Positions 52,984 to 60,488 of a stretch of DNA of 64,000 bases are shown piece by piece. Origin of the DNA: Sulfurimonas sp. SAG-AH-194-C21 (GTDB taxonomy: Bacteria; Campylobacterota; Campylobacteria; Campylobacterales; Sulfurimonadaceae). The stretch covers positions 17,309 to 81,308 of the forward strand of contig NZ_JAEMVC010000007.1 in assembly GCF_029215985.1 (NCBI RefSeq), written 5' to 3'. The position numbers and the translations under genes were made by a program. Within the stretch, counting starts at the first letter, position 1, and the number at the start of each line of letters is the position of its first letter. The notes below the pieces were generated by a model. That model was not told where the DNA came from and searched no databases. It saw only the letters and a program-made list of their open reading frames with translations.

Positions 52984-54741
52984 ATGGTTCCTTTGTCTCG
53001 AAGAACTTTTGTTAAAGGGATAGTAGCATCAGCTATGCTAACTACTCTTCCCTCACATCTTAACGCTTCAACAAAAATCACTCTAAGAAAAAAAACTCAA
53101 GAACTCAGTGGAAGTGAATTTCATTTAAGTATCAACAAAACTCTTGTAAATGTCACAGGGAATGAAAGAGTAGCTACTGCAGTAAACTCTATGCTAGCAG
53201 GTCCAACACTAAGGTGGAGAGAGGGTGAGAGAGTCACACTCCATGTCACAAACAATCTTGATGTAAGCTCTTCTATCCACTGGCATGGAATTATCCTACC
53301 GACTGATATGGATGGAGTACCTAGCATTAGTTTTGATGGTATACCCGCTGGTGAAACTTTTATCTACACTTTTGATGTTGTTCAAAGTGGAACTTACTGG
53401 TACCACTCACACTCTGGTTTTCAAGAACAGACAGGTGTTTACGGCTCTATAATTATAGATGCCAAAGAAAAAGACCCATACGAGTATGACAGAGAGTATG
53501 TTATAGCCCTCTCAGACTACTCAGATGAGAAACCATCTACGATATATAGAAAACTAAAAATCTCTGCTGATTACTACAACTTTAACCAAAGAACTGTTGG
53601 AGATTTTTTCAGCGAAATCGGTGAGTATGGTTTTTTAGAAGCCTTTAAAAAACGCAGCATATGGAACTCTATGCGAATGTCAGATAGAGATATATCTGAT
53701 GTTACAGCTTATACTTATACATTTTTAATGAACGGACAAAACCCTGCCTCGCGTTTTGAAGCTCTTTTTAAAAAGGGCGAAAAAATTCGTCTGCGTATTA
53801 TAAACTCTTCGGCTATGACATTTTTTGACATCCGCATACCGAACCTTAAAATGACAGTGGTAGCAACTGATGGAAACAATATACAGCCCGTAGAAGTAGA
53901 TGAGTTTCGTATAGGTGTTGCTGAGACTTATGATGTTATTGTTGAGCCTGAAAATGAGACGGCTTATGCTATTTTTGCCCAAAGTATAGATAGAAGTGGT
54001 TATGCCTTAGGAAACCTTACATCTGATGCAAGTGTTTTAGCAGATATACCACAACTTGATCTGCGACAGCAACTAACTATGACTGATATGGGTATGAGTA
54101 TGGACATGAAAGAGATGTCTAAGATGGACAGTACAAAAGAGATATCTAGCATGGAAAGTAAAAAAGAAATGCCAAGCATGAAAAAAATGGATAAAAATCC
54201 TAAAATGTCCATGAAGAAAAAAATCCCTATTACTCCCCTAGAAGAAGCAAATGGATTTGACAACACTATGCGAGCGATGAATCCTCAGTATAGACTTGAT
54301 GACCCCGGTGTAGGTCTGAGAGATAATGGTCGTAGAGTTCTAACATATGCAGACCTGCGTTCACTTGTCTCTACAAAAAATGAACGAAAACCAGACAGAG
54401 AGATCATCTTGCATTTAACTGGAAATATGGATAGATATATCTGGTCTATAAATGGTATAAAATACTCTGATGCCAAACCTTTAGAGTTTAAATATGGTGA
54501 GAGACTTCGCATCACTTACATAAATGACACGATGATGAACCACCCTATGCACCTTCATGGAATGTGGAGTGATTTAGAAACTGGTGATGATAACTTTCTT
54601 GTAAAAAAACACACTATAGTTGTACAACCCGGTGCAAAGATTAGCTTTCGAGTCACTGTAGATGCAAAAGGTTCATGGGCTTACCACTGTCATCTTTTAT
54701 ACCATATGACTGATATGTTTAGAAAAGTTGTGGTGGTTTAA
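52984..54741 (+). CDS. copA: Multicopper oxidase (CopA/CueO-like), Tat-exported
   Basis: A 585-residue oxidase with a Tat signal (SRRTFVKGIVASAML). All four copper-site blocks are present: IHWHGI, YWYHSHSG, HPMHLHG and HCHLLYHMTDMFR. A Met-rich insert lies at about residues 364-415 (MTDMGMSMDMKEMSKM and repeats such as KKEMPSMKKMD), typical of Cu(I) binding in CopA/CueO. It oxidises Cu(I) to the less toxic Cu(II) in the periplasm. One base separates it from the cusA stop. Confidence 0.94.
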   Translation: MVPLSRRTFVKGIVASAMLTTLPSHLNASTKITLRKKTQELSGSEFHLSINKTLVNVTGNERVATAVNSMLAGPTLRWREGERVTLHVTNNLDVSSSIHWHGIILPTDMDGVPSISFDGIPAGETFIYTFDVVQSGTYWYHSHSGFQEQTGVYGSIIIDAKEKDPYEYDREYVIALSDYSDEKPSTIYRKLKISADYYNFNQRTVGDFFSEIGEYGFLEAFKKRSIWNSMRMSDRDISDVTAYTYTFLMNGQNPASRFEALFKKGEKIRLRIINSSAMTFFDIRIPNLKMTVVATDGNNIQPVEVDEFRIGVAETYDVIVEPENETAYAIFAQSIDRSGYALGNLTSDASVLADIPQLDLRQQLTMTDMGMSMDMKEMSKMDSTKEISSMESKKEMPSMKKMDKNPKMSMKKKIPITPLEEANGFDNTMRAMNPQYRLDDPGVGLRDNGRRVLTYADLRSLVSTKNERKPDREIILHLTGNMDRYIWSINGIKYSDAKPLEFKYGERLRITYINDTMMNHPMHLHGMWSDLETGDDNFLVKKHTIVVQPGAKISFRVTVDAKGSWAYHCHLLYHMTDMFRKVVVV

Positions 54742-54742
54742 A

Positions 54743-55426
54743 ATGAGATATACATTGAAAACACTTCTTATAACATCACTGTTATGTACCTCTGTTTTTG
54801 CTGGTGGTGGTGGCGATATACTTAGAGTAAATATTCTGTTTGATAACTTAGAGTATCAGGTTAATGATGAAAAAGTTGTAAACTGGGATATGTCGGCTTA
54901 TCTTGGTTACGATAGAGATAAACTCTATATCTACTCTGAGGGAGAAAAACCAGATGGAGTAAGTGCTAGTAGTGAAACCCAACTTGTTTACTCACGAGCC
55001 ATTGCTCCTTTTTGGGATGTTCAAATTGGTCTAGACTATGATAAATCTGAGACTTCTAGTAAAACTTGGGGAGTCTTAGCCATCTCAGGACTTTCTCCTT
55101 ACTTTTTTGAGAGTCGTGCTGTACTTTTGGTAGATGATAAATCAAATGTTGGGTTAAGAGTGGACTTAGAGTATGAAGCACTCATCACACAAAAGCTTAT
55201 TTTCACTCCCTCTTTTGCGCTTGATGCTTACACAAAAGATGATCTAACGCAGGGTATTGGAAGTGGTTTATCAAACATCACTCTTGGCGGAAGACTCCGT
55301 TATGAGATAAGAAGAGAGTTCGCTTCTTATATAGGAGTTGAGTGGAATAAAAACTTTGGAACAACATACAAGATATCACCTCAAGATAGTAGTTATTTAG
55401 TTGGTGGTATTAGATTTTGGTATTAG
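54743..55426 (+). CDS. copB: CopB-like outer membrane copper resistance protein
   Basis: A 227-residue exported beta-barrel: signal peptide (MRYTLKTLLITSLLCTSVFA), then alternating strands (RVNILFDNLEYQVND, WDVQIGLDYDK, YIGVEWNKNFGTTYK) that match the CopB family of Cop operons, ending in a C-terminal aromatic, WY. It lacks the Met-rich N-terminal repeat region of Pseudomonas CopB, so it is shorter. A frame opens at 54728, but the signal peptide begins at 54743, one base after the oxidase stop. Confidence 0.85.
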   Translation: MRYTLKTLLITSLLCTSVFAGGGGDILRVNILFDNLEYQVNDEKVVNWDMSAYLGYDRDKLYIYSEGEKPDGVSASSETQLVYSRAIAPFWDVQIGLDYDKSETSSKTWGVLAISGLSPYFFESRAVLLVDDKSNVGLRVDLEYEALITQKLIFTPSFALDAYTKDDLTQGIGSGLSNITLGGRLRYEIRREFASYIGVEWNKNFGTTYKISPQDSSYLVGGIRFWY

Positions 55427-55434
55427 GAAAAAAC

Positions 55435-55950
55435 ATGAAAAATAGTATAAAAAAAACAATTTGTCTGCTTGTTTTAGCAAGCCCATTTACACTTTTAGCA
55501 CATGGAGGAAATACTCACGAGAATGTAGAGACTAAAACTATTACAAAAACTGTCATAGGCTCTAAAAAAGTTGAGTATTCTTCTATTACTGCTGCATATC
55601 AAACAGATATTAAACCTATTTTTAAGGCAAAATGTTTTGATTGTCACTCTACTCAAACTATCTATCCTTGGTACTATAAAATTCCAGGAGTAAAACAGAT
55701 GATTGAGTATGACATTAAAGAAGCAAAAAAACATCTTGATATGACACAAGATTTTCCTTTTATCTCTCATGAAACACCTATTAAAGACTTAAAAAGTATT
55801 GCTGAAGAGATAGAAGAAGATGAAATGCCACCTTTGAAGTATCTTTTAGGTCATTGGAATGCTCGTCTTACCCCATCAGAAAAAGAAAAAGTCGCTACTT
55901 GGACTACGCAATCAATACAAATACTAGAAGGAAATAAAAATGAGAAATAA
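55435..55950 (+). CDS. Periplasmic haem-binding (Haem_bd) protein
   Basis: A 171-residue exported protein (MKNSIKKTICLLVLASPFTLLA) with one c-type haem site, CFDCHS, in the Haem_bd context TDIKPIFKAKCFDCHSTQTIYPWYY, and DEMPPLKYLLGHWNARLT. The ATG at 55435 has TAGGAAA upstream; an earlier ATG at 55417 lacks both. It could pass electrons to or from the copper oxidase chain. It overlaps the next gene by 11 bases. Confidence 0.88.
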   Translation: MKNSIKKTICLLVLASPFTLLAHGGNTHENVETKTITKTVIGSKKVEYSSITAAYQTDIKPIFKAKCFDCHSTQTIYPWYYKIPGVKQMIEYDIKEAKKHLDMTQDFPFISHETPIKDLKSIAEEIEEDEMPPLKYLLGHWNARLTPSEKEKVATWTTQSIQILEGNKNEK

Positions 55951-56368
55951 GAAACTGATACAACTAATTTTAGCAACACTGCTACTTGGAGCTTTAGCTG
56001 GATGTACTGATAATAAAGATGCAAAAGACTCAAAAACTCCAGGCATGAAATGTGGTGCTGGAAAATGTGGTGCAAATATGTTTGATGGTAAAGGTGCTTT
56101 AGCCAAAAAGAAAAAGAACATACTTTCACAAATGCGAGACAATGATCCAAGAAAAGAGTGTGTTATCGCTGCTAAAAACACTAAAGAAGCTTACGACTGT
56201 GTAAAACATAAAGAGACAAACAAGATGTCTACGAAGTGTGGAACTGCCAAATGTGGTGTAGGTAAATGTGGGGATGCTCTAACACATGAAAAAATGATGA
56301 AAGAGACTGATAAGACGAAAGAGCCTGCTATGAAATGTGGTGCTGGAAAATGTGGAGGAGATATGTAA
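55940..56368 (+). CDS. Cys-rich lipoprotein with repeated KCGxxKCG motifs
   Basis: A 142-residue lipoprotein (lipid Cys22 in LAGC). Its mature part carries three KCGxxKCG-type clusters: MKCGAGKCGANM (Cys38, Cys43), TKCGTAKCGVGKCG (Cys100, Cys105, Cys110) and MKCGAGKCGGDM (Cys133, Cys138), all Cys five residues apart. Two more Cys (74, 87) lie between. The motifs resemble the KCG repeats of HvfA/bufferin-like copper-buffer peptides, which a DUF692 (MNIO) enzyme modifies. No such enzyme is in this window. It overlaps copZ-like gene by one base and is probably a periplasmic copper buffer. Confidence 0.82.
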   Translation: MRNKKLIQLILATLLLGALAGCTDNKDAKDSKTPGMKCGAGKCGANMFDGKGALAKKKKNILSQMRDNDPRKECVIAAKNTKEAYDCVKHKETNKMSTKCGTAKCGVGKCGDALTHEKMMKETDKTKEPAMKCGAGKCGGDM

Positions 56369-56661
56369 TGAAAACAACAATTAAAGTACAAAATGTTAAG
56401 TGTGGTGGTTGTGCTTCAACACTTACCAACAAGCTCAAAGATGAGTTTGGTGAGATAGAAGTAAACTTAGAAGTAATGCCTAGAGAAATCACTCTAGACC
56501 TAGCAGATGAGAAAGTAGATACTCTACATGATGCACTCAAAGGTCTAGGATATCCTGTGGCTGGTGAGAGTTTTGGATTTATTGAAGATACTAGCATGAA
56601 AGCAAAAAGTTTTGTCTCATGTGCCATAGGTAAAGTAGACAATTTTAAAGAGGGTAAATAA
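56368..56661 (+). CDS. CopZ-like HMA-domain metallochaperone
   Basis: A 97-residue cytosolic protein with one heavy-metal-associated domain. The metal site is VKCGGCAS (Cys12, Cys15), in the order NVKCGGCASTLTNKL. It has a C-terminal addition of about 30 residues (DTSMKAKSFVSCAIGKVDNF) with one more Cys. The ATG at 56368 shares a base with the upstream stop, and GGAGGA lies 9 bases before it. It carries Cu(I) to an exporter or repressor; its membrane partner ATPase is not in view. Confidence 0.9.
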   Translation: MKTTIKVQNVKCGGCASTLTNKLKDEFGEIEVNLEVMPREITLDLADEKVDTLHDALKGLGYPVAGESFGFIEDTSMKAKSFVSCAIGKVDNFKEGK

Positions 56662-56670
56662 ACCTTTTTT

Positions 56671-57429
56671 ATGCAAATACAAAGACTAAAAACAAGTGAT
56701 TTAGAACTCTTTTATACATATGCAAAAGAAGAGCAGTGGGATATTGAAGATATTCATATTCGTACTCTTCTCAAAATTCATCCAGATGATTTTTTTATTT
56801 TTTATGAAAATGAAGAGTTACTTGGGTATGTTGTAGCACTTAAAGAGAGTTCTGAATTTGGCTTTATAAGTAGTCTTTTAGTCTTAAAAAAGTTCCGTAG
56901 TTTAGGTTATGGTGCTAAGATTTTTTCTATTGCGTTGACTCATCTCAAAAATTGTCAGATTGCACTTGATAGTGTTTTAGGACAGGAAAAGTTCTACGAA
57001 AAGTTTGGCTTTAAGGCTTACTTTGATGTTAATACTTATATGTTTCAAACCGGAGAGTTAAGTATACAAAAGAGTAAAACCCTTGAAGTAAGTAGTGTTG
57101 ATAAAGAGGACTCATTAAGGGGACAAAGTAAGTACTTTAAGTCTCTACTTCTAGATAAAAATGTTTCCTATAGAGCTATAAAAGAGCATACGGATTCTTT
57201 TGCCTTTGCCTTTGCTTATAAAGATGGTTATAAGATCACTATACAATCAGAAGATGTAAACCATGCCCTCTCTCTCTTTTTTGCCCTATGTCAAAACTAT
57301 GAGAATAAAACTGCTGTTTACCTCCAGTCCTCAATGCAAAACACTATGTTAGAAGCTCTTGCTCAGGCACTAGGAATGAAAAGAGTGTTACACTCAACAA
57401 GAATGTACAATAAAATCTTAGCTTCCTAA
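56671..57429 (+). CDS. GNAT family N-acetyltransferase
   Basis: A 252-residue protein. The N-terminal half is a GNAT fold (LGYVVALKESSEFGFISSLLV, KKFRSLGYGAKIFSIALTHL, GQEKFYEKFGFKAYF). The C-terminal half (120-250) looks like a second, degenerate GNAT domain (YLQSSMQNTMLEALAQALG). It starts 9 bases after the copZ-like stop and may be read with it, yet has no obvious link to copper. Confidence 0.83.
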   Translation: MQIQRLKTSDLELFYTYAKEEQWDIEDIHIRTLLKIHPDDFFIFYENEELLGYVVALKESSEFGFISSLLVLKKFRSLGYGAKIFSIALTHLKNCQIALDSVLGQEKFYEKFGFKAYFDVNTYMFQTGELSIQKSKTLEVSSVDKEDSLRGQSKYFKSLLLDKNVSYRAIKEHTDSFAFAFAYKDGYKITIQSEDVNHALSLFFALCQNYENKTAVYLQSSMQNTMLEALAQALGMKRVLHSTRMYNKILAS

Positions 57430-57432
57430 GCA

Positions 57433-58716
57433 CTACTTTATCTCAGCCCGAGGAACAAACTCTAAGACTGTTGCATCTATACAAAAACGACGTCTTCCAT
57501 CTGAGCGTTCAAACACATGTCCTAAATGGATACCACTTGTTTTAGATACTAATGCCACTCGTTTCATACCATAACTATTATCTACTCTCTCTATAACTGC
57601 ACCATCCACAGTTTTGTAAAAACTAAGCCATCCAGTTCCAGAGTGAAAACGGTCTTTAGTATCAAAGAGTACCTCTCCACTAAGTTTATCTATAAAAACA
57701 CCATCGGGAGTATTTTCAAAGATTTTGTACTGTTTACATCCTGGGGCATCTGTTCCCTCATGAAATGCCACTTGATAGGCTTGAGAATCACGTCCGAGTT
57801 TAAATGCACCCAGTGTTTTATAGAATGTTTTTTTGTCCATATAGCCTCTATGTCCTATAACTTCGCTACCATCTTCTATAAAAAGTATAGTAGGAGTTGC
57901 AAAAAGTTTTGTACTTATGTCAAAGCCTTTAAGACTACTTGCAAGTACTGTTCTCATAGGAAGTGTACCTTTGTAAGAATCACTTACACCTGCTTCAAAC
58001 TTTGCGCAATAAGGACAGTAGTTAGGTGATGTAATAACTATAATCTCCTTACCGCCAAGAGGGGTAGTCATAGCTAGCTCTTCTTTCTCTGATCTAAACT
58101 TCACACCTGTTGCATGGTTTGGACAATATCCAAAAGGATTCTTGGCTAAATAGTCTTGATGATATGTCTCTGCATTATAGAACTTATCTAGCGGTTTTAT
58201 CTCTGTTACTATCATGCCATATCCGGCTTTGATTAATAAGGTTTGATACTCTTCTTTTGTTATAAGAGCTGCTTCTCTTTGTCTTTCATTTGTGTAAAAA
58301 AGTGCACTTCGATAATTATTCCCTATATCATTACCTTGTCCATTAGCTTGTGTTGAATCGTGAAGTTCCCAAAATGATTTTATAAGTGTTGTAGCATCTA
58401 CTTTTCTTGTATCATAGACAACTTTTACACCTTCTGTGAAGTTGACAATTTTTGAGTCACTTTTAAGACGATGGTACTTAAGGACATCATCATAAGTAGG
58501 ATTTTTATAATTTCCCCCAACATAACCAGCCTCGGCACTTATAACGCCATCAAAGTTATCAAAGTGTTTCTCAACACCCCAAAAACATCCTGCTGCAAAT
58601 ACTATGGTCTCTTGTTTAGTCTCCCAGGATACGACCTGTGCGGAAAGATTATTTCCTACTATTAGCCCAAAAAATGTCACAGTAAGCAAAATTATCTTTA
58701 TAATCACTATTTTCAT
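57433..58716 (-). CDS. msrAB: Exported MsrA-thioredoxin-MsrB methionine sulfoxide reductase fusion
   Basis: A 427-residue protein. A signal peptide (to about 26) is followed by MsrA (about 36-205, catalytic Cys44 in AAGCFWG, possible recycling Cys198), a thioredoxin-like domain (about 220-305, active site CPYC at 234-237) and MsrB (about 310-427, catalytic Cys412 in RRRFCIDA). The MsrB part lacks the usual zinc CxxC pairs. It should repair both S- and R-methionine sulfoxide in the periplasm. In Neisseria PilB the redox domain is N-terminal, so the order here is different. Confidence 0.92.
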   Translation of the reverse strand: MKIVIIKIILLTVTFFGLIVGNNLSAQVVSWETKQETIVFAAGCFWGVEKHFDNFDGVISAEAGYVGGNYKNPTYDDVLKYHRLKSDSKIVNFTEGVKVVYDTRKVDATTLIKSFWELHDSTQANGQGNDIGNNYRSALFYTNERQREAALITKEEYQTLLIKAGYGMIVTEIKPLDKFYNAETYHQDYLAKNPFGYCPNHATGVKFRSEKEELAMTTPLGGKEIIVITSPNYCPYCAKFEAGVSDSYKGTLPMRTVLASSLKGFDISTKLFATPTILFIEDGSEVIGHRGYMDKKTFYKTLGAFKLGRDSQAYQVAFHEGTDAPGCKQYKIFENTPDGVFIDKLSGEVLFDTKDRFHSGTGWLSFYKTVDGAVIERVDNSYGMKRVALVSKTSGIHLGHVFERSDGRRRFCIDATVLEFVPRAEIK

Positions 58717-58805
58717 ACTTGTATCCTTTATGCTTGTAATCCTTATCTAAAAAGATTGACTTTAAGTGCTGTAATAATTAAGACATTGAATATAAAGGAG
58801 ATAAA

Positions 58806-58826
58806 CACCACATAGAAATTGTGGTG
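58806..58826 (-). terminator. Hairpin terminator after the repeat lipoprotein gene
   Basis: A perfect 7-bp stem (CACCACA / TGTGGTG) with a 7-base loop, followed on the minus strand by TTTAT. It lies 34 bases after the stop of the gene at 58860-60014. Confidence 0.6.
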
Positions 58827-58859
58827 CTTAAGAAAAAGGGAGCCTTGATGAAAAAATCT

Positions 58860-60014
58860 CTAGTTGCCGTAATAGATTAAAGCATTTGAAGATCCAGCTA
58901 AACCAGCTACACCAGAATAATCTGTTTCGCCACAGCTACTCAAGGTAGCTAAATTAAAATATATTTTTGTATTGGCACTAATTGTTGGGTCACTAAAACC
59001 AAAATCGGTACAGTTTGTACCCAAAGTAGTACTTTGCGATGTAAATCCACTTTGATTTGCAAAACCAGTTGTCAAACTTGAAACAATAGTAGCATTTATA
59101 TTTTTGTAAATTAAAATACTTTTGTATCCATTTAAATTTGGTAATACACTTCCAGATGCTACAGGAGGTGTCACTTCAGCAGGAGGCGTCACTTCAGCAG
59201 GAGGTGTCACTTCAGTAGGAGGCGTCACTTCAGTAGGAGGCGTCACTTCAGTAGGAGGCGTCACTTCAGTAGGAGGTGTCATAGCTTGTATAAAATCAAG
59301 TCTATCTTGTTCTGATATTGTTTGTATATTTCCTAATTTTACTAAGTCACCAATTACTTGTACTTCCAAATCTTTTGCTGTAGCCTCTGATCCTAAAGCA
59401 GTATATAAAGGTGTAAACTGACTAATAACTGCATTTTCATCAGGAAGTGCATTTGCATTTTCTTTCATCTCTTTATAGATGGCATTTGCTGTAACATAAA
59501 CATCTTTTGGAGCTTCTGAAGGTACTTTTAGTAAGTCTTCTAACGTCACCTTTACATCTTCGCCAATACCACTTTCATTAAGTCTAGCAACTAAATCTTC
59601 AAGTTTTTTTGTTCTAGTTGCCTCATTTGGATCTGCTATGTATGTTGTTACTGTTGTTACCACTGTAGAGTACGATCTCATCTCGATATCAAGAAGAATA
59701 TCATTTTCATCTATAATACCATCATCGTTTACATCTACCCAACCACCATTGACTAGTACTGGATATACAGGTTGATTTGTAAATGTGTATACATTGAGAC
59801 CACTTTTTTGAGTTGCAATTTGTGCTGGAGTCGAAGAGTCGGTTACATTTGCATCATATACTTTACCACGTTCTACTGTTATATCTACAGCACTTGATGG
59901 GATAATAGAGGGAGCAGCTACTACTGAATCATTTGAATCACCACAACCTGTTGTACCTAGTACCATTAATGTTGCTAATGCTACACTTATAGCAATTTTT
60001 TGTTTTGTCTTCAT
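58860..60014 (-). CDS. Lipoprotein with a TPPTEV tandem-repeat linker
   Basis: A 384-residue lipoprotein (lipobox TTGC, Cys24). Residues about 40-230 form a mostly acidic domain with an EF-hand-like segment (DVNDDGIIDENDILLDIE). A linker of six or seven copies of TPPTEV/TPPAEV follows (about 245-285), then a C-terminal domain of about 95 residues with two Cys (LGTNCTDFGFSD, LSSCGETDYS). It is probably exposed on the surface with the linker as stalk. I do not recognise the terminal domain. Confidence 0.78.
   Translation of the reverse strand: MKTKQKIAISVALATLMVLGTTGCGDSNDSVVAAPSIIPSSAVDITVERGKVYDANVTDSSTPAQIATQKSGLNVYTFTNQPVYPVLVNGGWVDVNDDGIIDENDILLDIEMRSYSTVVTTVTTYIADPNEATRTKKLEDLVARLNESGIGEDVKVTLEDLLKVPSEAPKDVYVTANAIYKEMKENANALPDENAVISQFTPLYTALGSEATAKDLEVQVIGDLVKLGNIQTISEQDRLDFIQAMTPPTEVTPPTEVTPPTEVTPPTEVTPPAEVTPPAEVTPPVASGSVLPNLNGYKSILIYKNINATIVSSLTTGFANQSGFTSQSTTLGTNCTDFGFSDPTISANTKIYFNLATLSSCGETDYSGVAGLAGSSNALIYYGN
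59164..59280 (-). repeat. 18-bp tandem repeat coding for TPPTEV/TPPAEV
   Basis: Six full 18-bp copies at 59164, 59182, 59200, 59218, 59236 and 59254, and a partial copy at 59272. They differ only at two positions (C/T) so units 4-6 are identical. The unit length is a multiple of three, so gain or loss of copies changes linker length without breaking the frame. Confidence 0.95.
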
Positions 60015-60106
60015 CTTTATCCTTTAAATTTAAATAATTTATAAGAGTATAGTGAGGAAGGACTTAATTTAATATTAAAAATTATTATTTGATATTTATT
60101 AGTTCT

Positions 60107-60133
60107 CTTTTTGTGTTACCCTTACACAAAAAG
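60107..60133 (-). terminator. Hairpin downstream of the small lipoprotein gene
   Basis: A perfect 10-bp stem (CTTTTTGTGT / ACACAAAAAG) with a 7-base loop, 59 bases after the stop at 60192. It is AT-rich and has no long U run after it. Confidence 0.5.
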
Positions 60134-60151
60134 GATTAGTATAAGTGCTCA

Positions 60152-60175
60152 AGTACATGGGACACTTCATGTACT
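60152..60175 (-). other. Second hairpin in the gap before 60192
   Basis: A perfect 8-bp inverted repeat (AGTACATG / CATGTACT) around 8 bases, 17 bases after the stop of the small lipoprotein gene. With the hairpin at 60107-60133 it makes a two-stem 3' end. It may stabilise the 3' end or serve as an operator for the lipoprotein gene at 60014. Confidence 0.45.
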
Positions 60176-60191
60176 CAATATTTTATGAATT

Positions 60192-60476
60192 TTATCTAAC
60201 TATATGAGCATTCAAGCCATTGTCTACTAGACAAACTCTTTTTGTTCCATCTGAACCAGCATAAATTTCAACTGTTGCGTTAGCATCATCTTTAACAAGA
60301 GTATCACCACTTAGAAGTTTTTCATAGTTGGTTATCTCTGTAATTGTAGGAGTTCCATCTATGCATAAAATAGAGGTTAAAGATATTATACTCTGTGTAT
60401 TCTTCTCTCCTCCTCCGCAAGCTGTTAAAACAAGTGCACTCAGTACCATTAATGGTAAAATTATTTCTTTTCTCAT
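60192..60476 (-). CDS. Small lipoprotein of unknown function
   Basis: A 94-residue lipoprotein (lipobox LTACGGG, Cys20) with two more Cys (in ILCIDG and RVCLVD) that could pair in the periplasm. The mature part is about 75 residues (TPTITEITNYEKLLSGDTLVK, ATVEIYAGSDGTKRVCLVDNG). It begins 12 bases after the giant RCC1-repeat gene, so both are likely in one operon and may work together at the cell surface. Family not recognised. Confidence 0.7.
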   Translation of the reverse strand: MRKEIILPLMVLSALVLTACGGGEKNTQSIISLTSILCIDGTPTITEITNYEKLLSGDTLVKDDANATVEIYAGSDGTKRVCLVDNGLNAHIVR

Positions 60477-60488
60477 TCTATTATCCCT

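Noticed and set aside
55851..56150. Open frames on the minus strand opposite the KCG lipoprotein and haem protein
   Set aside because: They arise from the biased codons of Lys/Cys/Gly-rich coding sequence and have no ribosome binding site or recognisable protein; the plus-strand genes are well supported.
58848..58880. Ten-residue peptide (MKKSLVAVID) with a ribosome binding-like AGGGAG
   Set aside because: Too short and overlaps the 3' end of the lipoprotein gene on the other strand; could be a chance or a gene remnant.
59164..59280. Possible CRISPR-like array
   Set aside because: Repeats are contiguous 18-bp units with no spacers and encode TPPTEV in frame within a lipoprotein gene.
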